A DNA stretch of 64,000 bases from Chrysomallon squamiferum (lineage: Eukaryota; Mollusca; Gastropoda; Neomphalida; Peltospiridae). Position 1 is the first letter of the stretch. The number at the start of each line of letters is the position of its first letter. The position numbers were made by a program, and so were the translations under genes. Where the stretch lies: assembly GCA_012295275.1 (NCBI GenBank), contig CM022670.1, positions 2,519,335 through 2,583,334 on the forward strand, read 5' to 3'. The notes under the pieces are model-generated. The model ran no database searches. It saw nothing but the letters and a program-made list of their open reading frames with translations, and was not told where the DNA came from. Shown one piece after another: positions 38,426 through 52,386 of the stretch.

Positions 38426-40013
38426 TAAGAACAACAATAACAATAACACAAACAAAAATAAATAAGCTTAACAAAAAATTCTGTCACAAAACTCCTCAAA
38501 ACAGAACTGTTACTAATTATGTGAATTCTAAATATTTCATTCTAAGTTTTGATACTGTGAACCACACACACAGATAGAGAGCCTATTTCTACAAGACCGT
38601 AATTTCAGAAAGTCAAACTGCTGAATCCCAACTGTAATTACATTTGTAAAGCTGAGTGATTTTATTTCAGCAGAAAATTTATTTAATTTCAGAACAGTCA
38701 ATTATGTTTAGTAATTTATGATAATTTAGTGTAAGGCCAATATTTTCCATTTAAGATCATGTTTCTTCACTCTAATTTTCTTGTTTTGATAAAATATCAC
38801 ATAGCCACTGAATCAATCTATTTTAAGAATATAAAAAAGAAGAAAAGAAATTGTTTTATATTAGAATGGCCAGTTGGTAATGATTTTTCTATTTTAACCT
38901 TGTGTTTTTTCCCCTGACTGTTACACGTGTATTTAAATTTATATCTTTTAAAATGTCTTTCAAATGTGCTAGCCTGCATTATATACTTGCTCTGAAATCA
39001 ATTAATCATACGATTTACGTGAAATCCATATTTAATACAAACAAAATAAATGTATTCTGTTAACAAGATGAGAAAAAAGATAAAATAAACATATACATGA
39101 AAAAAGAAAAGAAACTGTATTCAAAATTCTTGGTGACAAAAGCAAACAAAAAGTTTATTATTGTAGGGTTGTCGTTTTTTTTTTTAATTAATATATTTAA
39201 TTAAAGAGGGTTTGTTGTAATTATTATTGATATAATTCTATTTATTTCTTTATTCATTATAGTTTTATTTTTTTTAATTTTTTTTAGATGGGGATGTGTA
39301 GTGAGAGGTACAGATTTAAGATTCAAAACTAAAACTTTTACTGTTTTATCAACAACATAAAACTTTCTTTTTTTTACTTAAGAAAAATTAGAAATAATAA
39401 AATAAAACTATGTGTGGGCCATGATTTACAAACATATCTAGTTCCACAGTCTTTTTTCTATTGATTTTATTCAGGTGCAGATCCATTCATTCAGAAAGGA
39501 TGTGGACAAACTTTGTGAGGGGAGGTTAATTATTAAAAAAATAGAAAAGTTACAAACAAATTCTTGGAAGATGAGTTTGAATAAAACATAATCAAATCTT
39601 TGCATTCAAACATAATAAAAAAAATTATTTCATCTGAACTCAAAAAGAACATCCAAATATTAATAACCCAAACAAAGAAAAATTTGAAGGATTATTTTCA
39701 TTTAATTAATATTATTTGTATAAAAAAAAAAAAATTAAAAAAATAAAGATTTTTGAAGGGTCATAATATTTGGATTTTATTTCCTTTGAAAGTTGGAGTC
39801 TTATTGTATTTTATCACTGAATTATCAAATTTTTCATGCACACACTAAATTTTCTGTATATTCTTTCTTTTATCCATAAAAATCCAACCATTTGCTGTTA
39901 TTTAGAAAATAAAAATCACTGATACATGCTAACATGCGAAGCAAACAAACACAGAAATAAACAATCAGACAACAGTAATAATTAAAACAATGAATACTCA
40001 ATGATTCTGTTAC

Positions 40014-40206
40014 CTTGGCGACATCAGATCTGATTCTGAACTGGATCGTTCTTTAATAACTGATCCATCTGGTCGTAATCCAAGATGGTGTGCCATTGCC
40101 ATGGTGACTGGGGGTGACATCATGGGGTGGGTGAGAGGCATGAAAGGGAGGTGACTCATGGCGTAGGGGTGGGGTGGAAATCCATTCAGAAGAGACTTTC
40201 TGTCAC
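40014..40206 (-). CDS. dac: dachshund-family gene, linker exon with Pro/Met/His-rich segment (exon 'B')
   Basis: Internal coding exon of 193 nt. Acceptor TTTTCCAG ends at 40207; donor GTAACA starts at 40013. The split codon G|GT joins in frame to the previous exon, and 63 full codons follow, ending in AG (phase 2). The peptide opens DRKSLLNGF and contains HLPFMPLTHPMMSP, then VTMAMAHHLG, then SVIKERSSSESDLMSP. These match the order of LPFMMMPHPL, VTMAMSQMNHL and SVIKER in vertebrate DACH proteins, so the assignment rests on three collinear motifs. This is the poorly structured linker between the two DACH boxes. The proline-, methionine- and histidine-rich part has no catalytic role. Serines in SSSESD could be phosphorylated (inference). 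The preceding intron is about 12.1 kb and the following one about 7.4 kb. Confidence 0.88.
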
Positions 40207-41469
40207 CTGGAAAATATGAAAGGCCTACACCTTCTTTATAAATTATCTGAAAACTGCTGATTAGGTAAGGAAACATTAAACACAGAAATTAAATGAAAGG
40301 TTTTGGTATCAATTTCTAAAAACTTACGTCAATGTTTAAAACAAAAATCTATATCTATTTATACATACATATATACATACATGAATGTGTGTGTGTGTGT
40401 GTGTTTATACAAGATAATGTAACTTTCAAAAATTATTTTATATAGGTATCCAATTCAGCTAAAATGTAAAAACAAAATCTCTAATTCAATAACAATACTC
40501 ATTTTTCAAAACGTCTGTTTGAAATTTAATATTTTTATTAACTACAGCAACTTGTGTACAAGGAAGTTTTATTTATTTCTGATGGAATATCTATATTCTG
40601 CTCCATGCGATCCTTCAAAGTCTGAATATCAATCACTTTAATTCTGTTTCTTATACATTCTCTCTGCTTTGATCTTATTTATAAATTTGCTATTATGATT
40701 ATTTACTATTTTATTTTAAAATTATTAATTTACTTTTTTAATGAAAATAAAAGATTTTTTCTATTTCAAGCCCACCAGTATCAATAAATAAATAAATATA
40801 ATAATTCTCTTAAAAAAAAAAAAAAAAAAATGTATATATATATATATATATAAATTAAATGAAAGTCAACTATATTTTGTAAGATGAAAAAAAAAGCTAG
40901 ATGTTTAAATCTGTTTTATTTTTTTTATATATAATGTAAATTAAATCTTACAAATTACTGCTCAGTGTACATAATTCTTTTCTCGTTTTTTAAAATAAAA
41001 TAAGTTATAAATATTTAAAAATATGTTTAACATTTATTTTATTTTAAAAAAGTATTTTTACTTCTAGTTTGAGTGCTAATGAAATATTTGAAATATTTTT
41101 AAGTTTGGTATTATTATATATTATAAAATAAAAAGAAGAAGAAGAAAATTTTGTAAAATTATATCAGACTAAGCAAATAGGTACAAACAATATAAACATT
41201 CCAGAAATTATTATTACTTTATACTTTTATCAACAAAACTATTTCCTTTTTTTCTTTTTCTTTTTTAAGTCTTAAAAAAAAAGACAGAAAAAAAAAGCTT
41301 TTGTAATGTGTATTTAATAATAAATCAAGGTTAATATTAAATTTCTCTTAATCTTAATTCCCCATGCTGCAGAAAAATCAAATTAAGATAGAATGCAGGT
41401 AATCTATGGCATGTTTCCAGTGATGAATTGTTCCAGAATAATTGCTTTTAATTTTACCAGAAACATTTG

Positions 41470-41990
41470 TCCAAGCATTTTTGTTTATTCAGTAACAATA
41501 ACTAATACCCCCTTGTTTTTTTAACATTAGGTAAGTGTATCTTTCATGGTTATAAATGACGGCAAGACGCAATGTTTATTTTCTAATTATATGACAAAAC
41601 ATAATCAGCTTTTGCCAATAACAGTAATAATTAACAGTTTAAATTCTTCTTTTCTGAATATATGGTTGAATCATACATTTCTTATACATTAGAACCCAAC
41701 ATGTTCAATGTCCTTAGTTTGCTGAATCCAACGAAGGCAAGATACAATCTGTATTTCCTAATTACATTACAAACAACCTCCAGATTTAAGCCATTGGTAA
41801 TAGTCATTTATACTTACACACACACACACAAAAATAATATTTATGTATACTGTTCTAAAATATCTGTTACAGACACATGAAGACTAATTTCGATCCAGTG
41901 TGGGCAAGATACAGTCTATTCTTTGTAATTATATTACAAACGGAAACACTGGCTTTAGTCAATAATAACAGTAATAATAATTAACACCCT
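41470..41990. repeat. three diverged ~170-bp tandem copies
   Basis: GGCAAGAYRCARTNTRTWTT then TAATTAYATKACAAA occurs at about 41561, 41736 and 41903 (spacing 175 and 167). Copies one and three also share AATAACAGTAATAATTAACA. Confidence 0.75.
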
Positions 41991-43739
41991 AATAAACCTG
42001 TTTGTCTGTTTATGAGACAACACACACAGCTGTCAGATAAGGACATTGATTTTCTGATGTAGTCACTGCTTGGCCAAACAATACTTGTACTTAACTGATA
42101 AACACTTTAATACCATAGGTAACAAATGCTTAGCTTCTGCTTTAGATTCAAAGCTATTTCTCTGGGTTTTTAAAAATATTATGGATAAATATGTGGTGGT
42201 GGTGATGATGATAATGATGATTGGGATGGTAACAGTAGCAGCAGTTGCAGTAGTGGTATTAGTAGTACCAATAATTGTCATCATCTTTATCATCATTTTC
42301 TGATGATCAATTCTACTGCTACTATTACTATTTTAAATATGACTTACGTCTGCTACTACCAACTGTAATAATGTTAGAAAAAAGAAAAAAAAAAAACTCT
42401 CAGAAGATTATTAATTTTACAATTTCAAGGTAATATAACAAACAATAATTGATTAACCAGATTATAAAGTAACAGCAGAGAACAGCTTGAAAATCAGTTT
42501 ACATCTTTGATGAAAAATATCAGCTGACATTTGACACACAAGCTTTAATTTTAATAGATTCATGATACCACATAATTTTATAAATTTAATGCCAAAAAAC
42601 TGTTGCAATTTCAAAAATTGTACAGAAATGCTAATTTATTAATAAAAACTGTCAAATTTAAAAATAACAGCCCATAGACCAATTCCACATTAACCTGAAC
42701 TAATTTAAATATTTATATAATATTTTATTGAAACGTATAAAATATACGTCTCCAAAATTATCTCTGTACTGTTTAATGAACTGAAAAATCGGTGATGCTT
42801 TAAAAATATTTCTTTGTCACAACTATTTTTGAATAAAAAAAATATATATATAAAAAAATGGAAAGGAAAGAAGATGACATTTCAGTATAATATTCACCTG
42901 TCTATCTTATTGTTATTTGTCACAGAGGCAACACAATATGCCACAGCATCTTGGAAGAAACAGGTAAAAATAAACATGCTTCAATTTCACAATTTCTCGC
43001 AACATAAAAGACACTTATTTATTGTCCAAATAATGGCAGCTAGGATAAGTGACAAAAGGAAAAATATGTTCTTTGGATGTGATACACACACACATACACA
43101 GACAGACACACACACACACAAAACCCAAACAACACTGAATATCTTAAAATAATATTTGTGCTGTAGGTGAAAACTGAAAACAGATATGTGTGCCTTCGTG
43201 TTAAAACTGGTCTGTTTAACAACTCAATGCTACATCTGCGAATGTGCAGGTATACAATACTGAGATATATGACACGGCCATGATGATATTGGATATATCT
43301 GTACTTGTCTTTATCCACATACACAGCAGAACTCAACAAACAGTTTATACCGAGTAAGAAATATTTAATAGTCAATATTTTTTGTCATCCCAGATAGCTG
43401 TCATAAATTTTGTCCCCACCCAAAACCTTTTTTCTTTTCTTTTTCAAATCATTTTCTTATGTTTACCACGACAGATAAATCACGTTATGTTCATTTCTGT
43501 TTAAATTAGGTTAGGTTATGCAAAGCACCAATCTCCAAGAGAACAATTATTGTGAGCAGATAATTATTTTTCTTGTAACGTATCTCACTAAATTTAGGTT
43601 GTAACTATAATGGAATATTGAAAAATGTCAGAATGAAAAATATGTTGTTTGCTTGATGCACCCTTCCCAGTGTTTAATGTTGTATTTGTTAAATAGTTTT
43701 ATTATTTTTAGAAGAGATAAACATACTGGTTAATGTTTA

Positions 43740-44000
43740 AAAAACAAAAATGATACCCACGTATGTGGAATTTAGAAACAAAAATAATGAGAGTACGTGT
43801 TGATAAAAATAATAAATATTTAAGTAAATTGGCAAAAGTAATAAATATAACAATAATAAGATTCAAAAAAAAGTAAAAAGTAAGGAAAAAAAAAGTGAAA
43901 ACGATATTGACATATGTGGAATTTAAAAAAAATAATAATTGGAGTGACTGTTGATGAAAGGATAAATATTTAAGGCAATAACTAAAGGTAATAAAAATAA
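43740..44000. repeat. two diverged ~150-bp tandem copies
   Basis: TATGTGGAATTTARAAA, then AATAAT, then TGTTGATRAAA and ATAAATATTTAAG occur at about 43762 and 43913. Confidence 0.7.
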
Positions 44001-44999
44001 TAATTAATTAATTTAAAAAAAATAAAAAAAAAAAATAAAAAATAAAATAAATTTAAAAAGGTCTTAAAACAGTAAAAGATCAAAATATCATACAGAAAAA
44101 ATAAAAAACATAATTTAATCAATTATTAAAACACACACAAAAACACACACACACAAACAAACATAAAACAACAACAAACAAACAAACAAAAAAAAACAGA
44201 AAAACAAAACTAATAATTAAAAAACCTTTGTTTTGACTAAATGCAAACGAATGCTTGAATACAAAAGTATCATAAAAGGCTTGATACTTCTCATGAAAGA
44301 TTTTACCCCCTTTTCTCTCCAACAAACCCTCCCAAAAAACAAAGAAAAAGAATAAATTTACTTCCCAATTAAATTACAGCCATAATAAAGCACAAAGAAA
44401 ACTGCCAGCAAGCTTGATAACTTTGCATTTTTCCTTTAACAGGTGATGTTGACATCTTACGTTACATAAAAAACACAGGGTTTTCAGGTGTAACAATACA
44501 GGTGTGTTGTCTATTGTTTTGTGGTTAAAAATTATATGACTACAGAAATAATCAATGCCACACAATTGTTTTTTTCACCTGTTGTGTTGACGGGCTATGA
44601 CATGTTGCTTGTTATGGCTTTTAGGAAAGTATGAGTTAAATTCCTATAAAAAAAGAAGAAAAAGAAAAAGACTACGAAAGAGTCCTGAGATGAAGCATCT
44701 GTTATAGGACTCTTAAATATTAATAAGTATTCATAAAAATAGTTTTCTTGAAAAAATAAATTAAAAAATTTAAAAATTTATATAAAAAAAAAACTTTTAC
44801 AAAATTTTAAATTAAATTTAACATAATAACAAAGAAATGCATTTATCTTTCTTTCCTTGTTTAACAAGAAAATGTTTTTAAAAAACTGATAAGAAATGTT
44901 TCATTTTTATTACTTTTTGTCAGGTTGAAATAATTATTTAAAAAAACAAAAAAAAAAGTAACTTTTATAAAGGTGTTACAAATGAATTACAAAATAACA

Positions 45000-45360
45000 A
45001 AACAATTTTGGTGGCTCCTTGCAGGAAAAAGGAAGGAAAATACACACAACTGGCAACAATGGAGTCTTTATCTCTGACAATAAGCATGAGTTCTATTGAT
45101 TTAACACAACAAATAAATCATAATCATTACAAAGCCGAAGCACTGAGAAACACAAATAGCTGCAGCCTTGGAGCAACCTTTTAGCATTATCTTATTTTCC
45201 TCTCTAATTCCACCATTCATACTGGAATGAGAAAACAAGAAATAATTGATGCATTTATGCAGTAATATTGGCTGTACTTCCCACTTCTCCTGTGTGTGCC
45301 ATGATTTTCAATTCTCTTTCCTTACACCTGGGATTTCATTACTGCGAGCACTTCAAAGGC
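45000..45360. promoter_or_regulatory. low-repeat intronic block with SOX-like word
   Basis: About 360 bp with AACAATGG (45055-45062), AATAAATCATAATCATTAC and AATAATTGATGCATTTATGC words. No coding signal. Confidence 0.35.
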
Positions 45361-46189
45361 TCAGATACAAAAGATTTTTTTTAAATGTATATAATTATTA
45401 TATGTACATTTTTAAAAATCCATTTTTACTTTTATGGTTTTAAATTTCTATTCATTTTTTTTGCAGTTGTTAATAATTACAAATGAAGAATGAAGAATAG
45501 AAAAGAATAAAATGAAAATTTGGAGATTAATGTCTAATAACAATGTCATTATTGAAATGAATTAATAACAGAATAGAAATTTACTACTAAGAATAAAATA
45601 AAAAGATAAGCAAAGTAGTGACTATTAGCATATGTTATGTATTAGTATGATGCATATGTTAAGTCCTTTTATACATGCAGATATGTGTAATGCAAAATAT
45701 ATCTTAAATGCTGCCTTGTTTTTAAACGAACTTCTTTGCATTTATCAGAATTATTTATTTTATATAATTTATAATTTACTTAATTTTGATATATTCTCTT
45801 TTTCACATAATTTTTACTTATTTTCTAATAATCTGAATTATTTTATTTTTTTATATTAAATTTTGACAAATTACCGATTTTACTCAATTTTACGATTTAT
45901 TTATTTGATCTAATTTTGACTTATTTAGTTCAACTGATTAAATCCTATGTGTTGCTATGCAGGAACCTTAAAAGGGCTTCATTAACATGATTTGAAGAAA
46001 GGTTTTTTTAATCTTTCAGGTGACAGTGTTCATTGACTGGAGAGGAAAATCTTATTCAGGCAGAATCGTGAGTTATTGTCTTAGAAGTATGAAAGATCAA
46101 CTGCTTATAAATTTTAAAAAAATAAAATAAAATAAAAAATAAAAATCAATTAAAAAAATAAAATAAAATAAAGAAAAAATAAAATGAAC

Positions 46190-46960
46190 TGCCATGATCC
46201 TGTACATCAATCTCTATTTCTTTACAAAGCATCTGGTTGAGTTTCTTTCTGTCATTGGTACTGATGGTATTAACTTTCCATTTGATGAACTGCATGTAAT
46301 CTGCTTGATGAGACAAAGTTTGACAAATTCATGGACGTTTGCAACTGTACCAATCATTGTGTGGCACTTATTGAATTTTTCCTCTCCTCAAGAGCACTCC
46401 GAACTGTCTTAAAGAAAGCTTTTGTTTGGGTTTTACAATCGTATTGTGCTTGAAGAAAATTGCAGATTGTCAAGGCCCTGCATTGATCAGAAACAGAAAA
46501 CTCCGTTTCCTCTCTCAGTGCTAGGAAAACCAACAGGCCAAGAAAAAAGAAGCCCTACAAACCACCTTAGAGACCATTATCATCTTCCTGTTATGATCAC
46601 TACAAACGGCAAGAAATGCTTTATGCGAGACAAGAGAAATAGATGTTGAACAATCAACACGTATTTGGTTTCATTTCAACTGGATTGCAATAGAAAGACG
46701 AGGAAGATTTCTCGTCGAAACAAAAGCTGTGTTTTATCAAGAATGACTGCACGCTATTTAAATCTTATTTAGCATTGCCTGGGTAAACACTCCAAATGGA
46801 AACATGAAATTTTACTTGATGGGCAAGATGCGAAGAAAAGGAAATTGTGTCCAACTCCGAACACAAATCTCTTCAGTCGTCTTGGCATTTCCTTGGCTTA
46901 GGGCAAAGTCATTGAGTGAAATAATTTCTCAGGTATTAATAAAAATGAAAGAAGTAATGA
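46190..46960. promoter_or_regulatory. long low-repeat intronic block, candidate enhancer
   Basis: About 770 bp without simple repeats. Two short plus-strand open frames (46194-46412, 46422-46649) are close together but show no known peptide, and the codons look random. A non-coding conserved element is the likelier reading. Confidence 0.38.
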
Positions 46961-47630
46961 ACAATGTAAGTCAGAATAAAAAAAAAGAAGTTTCAAAACA
47001 AAAGCAATGAAAATATCATTCAGGTGTGTCTGAGAAGTAACATTATTCTTTGTTTACTTAATACCTGTTTCAAAAATGGCTTTGTTTTCTTTTCAATGCA
47101 AACTTTAACAGATCAATGGTTTCATTTAAAAGGAAATCTACTTCTTTATTTTCTCGACTAAGTGTACATTTCTGACAATGGATCTGAGTATGTGATATTT
47201 ACTTCCATTATGTTAACAACAGACTTCATTTAATATTACACTAAAAGCTATTGCAGTTGCCTTAATGTGCTCTATCTTACGGTACAAATTAATTCAGAAT
47301 AATTCATTTGTTTTTAACTTTTATAATAGTATTCTGTTGTAAATGTTAATCATTTAGTGGATTTGGTCAATAATTATTATTAAATATTATAAATAAAATT
47401 CACACACGTACAGCATTCATGCATCTTGAAGACAAACTGTAAGAATTATTTTAAAGACTTAATAGGAATCAAAATACAAGAAAGAAAACAAGTTTTTTTT
47501 TCTGCACAATATAATAATAATTTTTGAGTTTCTTTCTGAGAATGTCATGAAAATATGGATTCTTAAAGTACCAAAATCTGAAACTGATTTAAATTTCTGA
47601 TCATGAATTTCATGAAAGTATGGCTCTTTC

Positions 47631-47663
<33 letters not shown>

Positions 47664-49409
47664 AATCTTGAATTAATATAGACATTTTACTAACATCAGA
47701 ATTAGTTTTTTTAATCATTTTAACTGTTTTGTTTCTCATTTTCCTGAAATTATAATTATTTTGTTGGCTCATTTCTTCTGAAGATCAATATTTCTCGGTG
47801 ATCCCATTAGCCTATTTCCAGTTCCAGTCAGTATTCTTTAACTGGTTTATCAAACCCAATCTATGTGTGTTTGTGGGAAGCTATGGTTAGTGTATTCCTT
47901 ACTTTTAATCATGTGTTAATTTTCAGTTGATATTTTTCATCTCAATTTCTGTGTGGTCCTTAAACATGTCCACATTGCTATATGATCATGTAACATAAAT
48001 TATATGTGTGCAAATGCCTCTTTATTTAAAACAAAATAAATCTTTGTTTGTTATGATGGAAAAAAGACAAAAACAGTATAAAACATGATTTTATTATGTA
48101 GAATTATTTCTGGGGTGGGTAATGTTACTGTTTGCTGTGGAAATTCTTTACTTTATTCCATTACATTATGGCAATATAGAACCATTTTCTTCACCGATTA
48201 TCTGGCCTTGTACACATATTTCATTTCTTTTTCTATACCACAGAAAGATAAAAGCTATTTAATAACCCTTTTATTTCTCCTTTTCCATAATTATGCTTTG
48301 AACATTTAAAAAATGTAATTCGATTTCATTTAATACTTATAACCAGAGAAGGCTGGATTTGTTTTTGTGTTTTTTTGTTTGTTTTTTTTATTTTTTGTCT
48401 TTTTAATTTATTTATTAATTTTTTTTAAATATATGGTCCTACATTATTTTGTTTTTTTGGCAAATAAATTGGAATTATAAATATTTTATTCATAAAACAA
48501 AAAAGAGATCAAGTTAATTTAATACAGTTTTTGGATCAAAAGATTATAAATAAATGTTATGCTGTTTTAATGCCTTATATGTTCGTGTATGTGTGTGTGT
48601 GTGCATGCACTGGTACCTGTGTAAGCAAGTAATGCTTCATGGCTGTTTACATGTGTTTATATGTGTTTATGTGTGTTTATGTGAATCCAGTTGTGTATTT
48701 ATATAACAAATTACTCACTGCATTTTAGGTCAAAAAAGCAATTTATGATTAAATGAATGACAAAAGTTACTAATTTGTTGTCCTTTTATTATTTTCTGAT
48801 CGTATGTTTTTTAACCTAATACCTAAACCACACTTCCAGACAACACTGTTTTGTGTACAAAACAAATAATTCTTTCCTAATTATCTAATTCAGAACTGAA
48901 AAATGTCCAAGTCTTGTTAATCAATGAACTGAAATTTTAATGGGATGTTCATATACAGACATTTATAACATTAAACTAAAAAGATATATATATAAAATTT
49001 AAAAAATCTGTAATCTTTATAAAAATATATATTTTTTATTATTTAATATTTTATCTGAATGTGCAGAACAATAAAGGAAACACACAAATTGCAGACATGA
49101 TGAAAGTGGTATTTCTGAAGATGGTGGGTGTTGTAATGTTAAGAGAAATATAAATGACAGAAATAGGGCTGTTGAGTGCAGGCTTAATTTTGATTAGTTT
49201 TTAAATATTAAATAATGATTAAACATAAAGAGCTGAACAAAATGGCTAATCAATTTTCTCTGGAAGAAATAAGGCAAATGTTTGAAAAGCAAATTGAAAC
49301 AATTATAAATCAAACCAGTATTTATTCTGTTCTGATAAGGTAATTAGGCTACACACTTTTAAACTGTGTATAAATATTATGTATGAAGTATTTCACAACA
49401 CTATTATCC

Positions 49410-49410
<1 letters not shown>

Positions 49411-49468
<58 letters not shown>
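49411..49468. repeat. (TAA)n microsatellite
   Basis: About 19 units. Confidence 0.97.
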
Positions 49469-49471
<3 letters not shown>

Positions 49472-49839
49472 CAATAATGTAAAATAAAAAATTAAAATTT
49501 TATGGTCTCAAAATTTAAAATTCAGATAATCTATTCTTAATATAAGCAATAGATGACTGAATGAAAAGAAGAAAAAATTAGTGTTTTCTTTTAATTTCAA
49601 ACAATTGAGATTCTTAAAAGAAGAAATAGAATAATCATTTTGTTATTCTTAGAATTTCAAATGTTAACCACTTGTTCTTAAGATAAGTAAATAAAAACGT
49701 GCATTTTCAAGTGATCTAAATTCTTTAGACAAGCGTATTTAATTTACACACATCATCAAAAACCTCACTGCTGTCAATTTTCTCTTCCTCGTGGATTACT
49801 GACTTATATAAATCATCACCCGATTTTTTTATTTTTTTT

Positions 49840-50560
49840 TTTTTTTTTTATTGAATGTGTTCATTACATCGCCAGCCATTTCGTGATGAATGGCAACGTG
49901 AAATGGAGGCGTCCTAACTGATGGACTGAAATACAATATTATTTGTTTCATTCTCGACATGGGCTGACATTTTACAGTTGCTTTTAGCGACAAATACACC
50001 GAGCCGGAAAAAGGAAACAGTCTTGTGTGCTGTGTGTGGTGAGTGCTTCGAAACACAATACACAAACCTATCTCAACGACTTCTCCAACAGTCGCTCCTC
50101 GCGCTCACCAGAAATTCATCACTCAAATCAAACTGGCACAAGATGAAATGTAAGCATGTGCCGTTATTTGTGAAATGGACATGTATTCAATGGGCTTTGT
50201 TTTCGGCAACAATCTGCTTTTCTGAAATCATAATTATCATCCATTTATGGACAGGGCATTATGGATCTCTTCCTGTGAAATGACAAATGACCAAATCCAA
50301 ATGGCTCGGAAATCTCAGCTGATGATTGATTGATTTGCAGATATTGTAAAACTGTGGTCGGAGTAGAAATGAATGCTACATCTGATGTAAAGATTACTGC
50401 TTCAGGTACAAAGATTGGCAGAGAAGGAAACAGACTTGATTAGCCTCTTTTTCACTAATGGGACTGGGCTATAAAACTTGGTGGTGCAGAGTTCACCTGG
50501 GTCATAGGATCTAGCCTTCTCAGAGCTGCTTTCTCGTTTATAGCCAGCACAGTTTGATTA
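49840..50560. promoter_or_regulatory. long low-repeat intronic block, candidate enhancer
   Basis: About 720 bp of mixed composition, with more CpGs than its surroundings around 49870-50110. It contains ATCATAATTATCATCC and TGATTGATTGATTTG words and GGGCTATAAAAC near 50467. It has the longest continuous non-repetitive character in this intron. Confidence 0.42.
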
Positions 50561-51079
50561 CACAACGTATATGACATGATATCTTTTCCCAAACACACAG
50601 TCATATCCACTGAGTAATTTCCCATATTAGCCAAACTTAATGGTCATATAATCTATTCTCTTCAGAATAGAGCATGTATAAAACCTAATATAAAACTATT
50701 TTAAACATTTTTTTTTAAATTCATTCTTTTTTTAATATTAGGTATCAAAGAAACTTTATTATTTTCTTAAAATCATGAACTTCCTCTCTCACTTATTTCA
50801 ATTCAGCTGCCTACAATCCTATTCCATTCTATTTGTTGTTTTTAAAACATCATATTTCACACTGCCTAAACTTGCCCACATTCCCACTTCCACTTCTTTC
50901 CAATTTTTTTCTCTTGAAAACCAAGAATTTCACAGTAACTAAACATGCCCCCATCCCAACTTCCATGTCACTCTTTTATTCTTTCAAATCACGACAACGT
51001 TCACATCTACATCTACCTACATCCCACTGCCATTCCTAAAAACCACATCCCTATATCTCTCCTTTCTGCACTTCTCCAC

Positions 51080-51480
51080 ATCTGGCGAAACACAAGCTGA
51101 TTTATTTGATGCATGTAAACACAGATGTGTAACACTTCAGACTAGAACTGGCCTGTTCAAGCACTTTCAAAATAACATGCTTCACATCTCAATTTTTGCC
51201 TTTTTGCAAAACGGCCAGAGATCAATTGTAATATGTTTTCCATGTTAAAATGATTAGCAGTTGGTGATACTGAGTGCAGTTGTCATTACAATCTGCTCGC
51301 ACAATCAAAGGAAAGCTGTTGTAAATCTGTTTCTCGTATCAATTAAACGTTCATCATTTCACCAAATACACCATTACACAAAGATATTCCGCAGTTTAGA
51401 CTTGATGTAATATCAAAAACATTGCTTCGTATCAGCTAGCCTTGCTGTCAGGGTCACACGGGTTTTCTTTTACTCTGCCT
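51080..51480. promoter_or_regulatory. low-repeat intronic block with TCF-like word
   Basis: About 400 bp less than 1 kb downstream of exon A on the gene strand. ATCAAAGG at 51304-51311, ATGATTAGC and TATCAATTAAAC words. No coding signal. Confidence 0.38.
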
Positions 51481-52264
51481 GTCTATATCTGTCACCCTGT
51501 CAGATGTGTTTTATGTGTATTTATTTCAATTCAATTTTAATAAAGACCAATCAATTTTTATATAATTTTAATTTTTTTTTTTTAGTCTTAATACAGTTTA
51601 CATTTTTGCACTCAGGAATGTCTTAGAACATATTATTCTGTAAATCACTCAAATTACTGACAACTGATTAGATACATGTATGAATCAGTAATGGGTCCTA
51701 ATTCTATTTCCAATTCCAAACAATGCTCCACATATATAACAGACATTTACAATTGTTTTTCTGTCTAACTGAAAAGATCCCTAATTGATAAATGTAGTCC
51801 AGACATGAATAAACCTGAATTTTTCATTTGTAATTAAAGATTTGAATTCAAGAAAACTAAATAAAGTTTGAAAGTGTTTATAAATTTTTTTAAAAAGAAG
51901 AAAAGAATCAAACAAACATCTCTTTATGTTAATTTCTAATTATACATATAATGATTATAGTAGTAGTAACTGAATAAAGAAAAACAACAAAAAAGAAGAA
52001 GAAAAATCAATAAAAAAATTATATATCAAAAGAAATAATATATAAAAGATATTTCTGTAAACTTTAGGAAACATTTATTTGTGTAAGCAAAATCATAATC
52101 AATTTCACTGCAGTATGCTAACTTGTACAATCCTAATAAACAATAAAAAAATAAAAAAAAAAAAACACACTGTCTACACTAACCTTGCATGCTTCTGATC
52201 ATTATGATGGTCCTTAGTGTGAGAAAAGCTCATAATTTAAAAGAGAAAAAGATTTAAAACTAAC

Positions 52265-52386
52265 CATAGAGCCTTGGATCAAACTGATACTCCGACCCAT
52301 CCAGCCTGCTTTTCTTCAGTTTCTCGATGGTTTCTGGACTGGCGTGGATAGATGGACTTCGTTTGGGGGGTCTGCCTGGACGTGCA
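52265..52386 (-). CDS. dac: dachshund-family gene, exon following the DACHbox-N (internal exon 'A')
   Basis: Internal coding exon of 122 nt. On the minus strand a pyrimidine tract and AG (52388-52387) precede it, and GTTAGT follows (52264-52259). It begins with the last base of a split codon (incoming phase 2) and then reads 40 codons starting ARPGRPPKRSPS and ending FDPRLY, plus one base. ARPGRPPKR is the hallmark of Dachshund proteins directly after the DACHbox-N, the Ski/Sno-like DNA-binding domain. The later ETIEKLKKSRLDGSEY resembles the basic EAMKVKKIKLEAMSNY segment of vertebrate DACH1 from memory. Dachshund proteins are nuclear retinal-determination factors that act with Six and Eya proteins. 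The basic PGRPPKR patch may aid DNA or nuclear contacts (inference). The exon carrying DACHbox-N itself is not in the window and should lie to the right. Splice boundaries are predicted by eye. Confidence 0.9.

Larger units (their letters stand above)
40207..52264 (-). other. intron between exons A and B (about 12.1 kb)
   Basis: Bounded by the predicted donor GTTAGT at 52264 and acceptor AG at 40208-40207. No further exon was recognised, and the flanking exons join in frame without one. It is mostly AT-rich filler with A/T runs, a (TAA)n at 49411-49468 and degenerate duplications at 41470-41990 and 43740-44000. Four longer low-repeat blocks stand out: 45000-45360, 46190-46960, 49840-50560 and 51080-51480. 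Confidence 0.8.

Noticed and set aside
46194-46649. Two adjacent plus-strand open frames
   Set aside because: No recognised peptide, no convincing splice borders, and likely chance frames in a high-complexity block.
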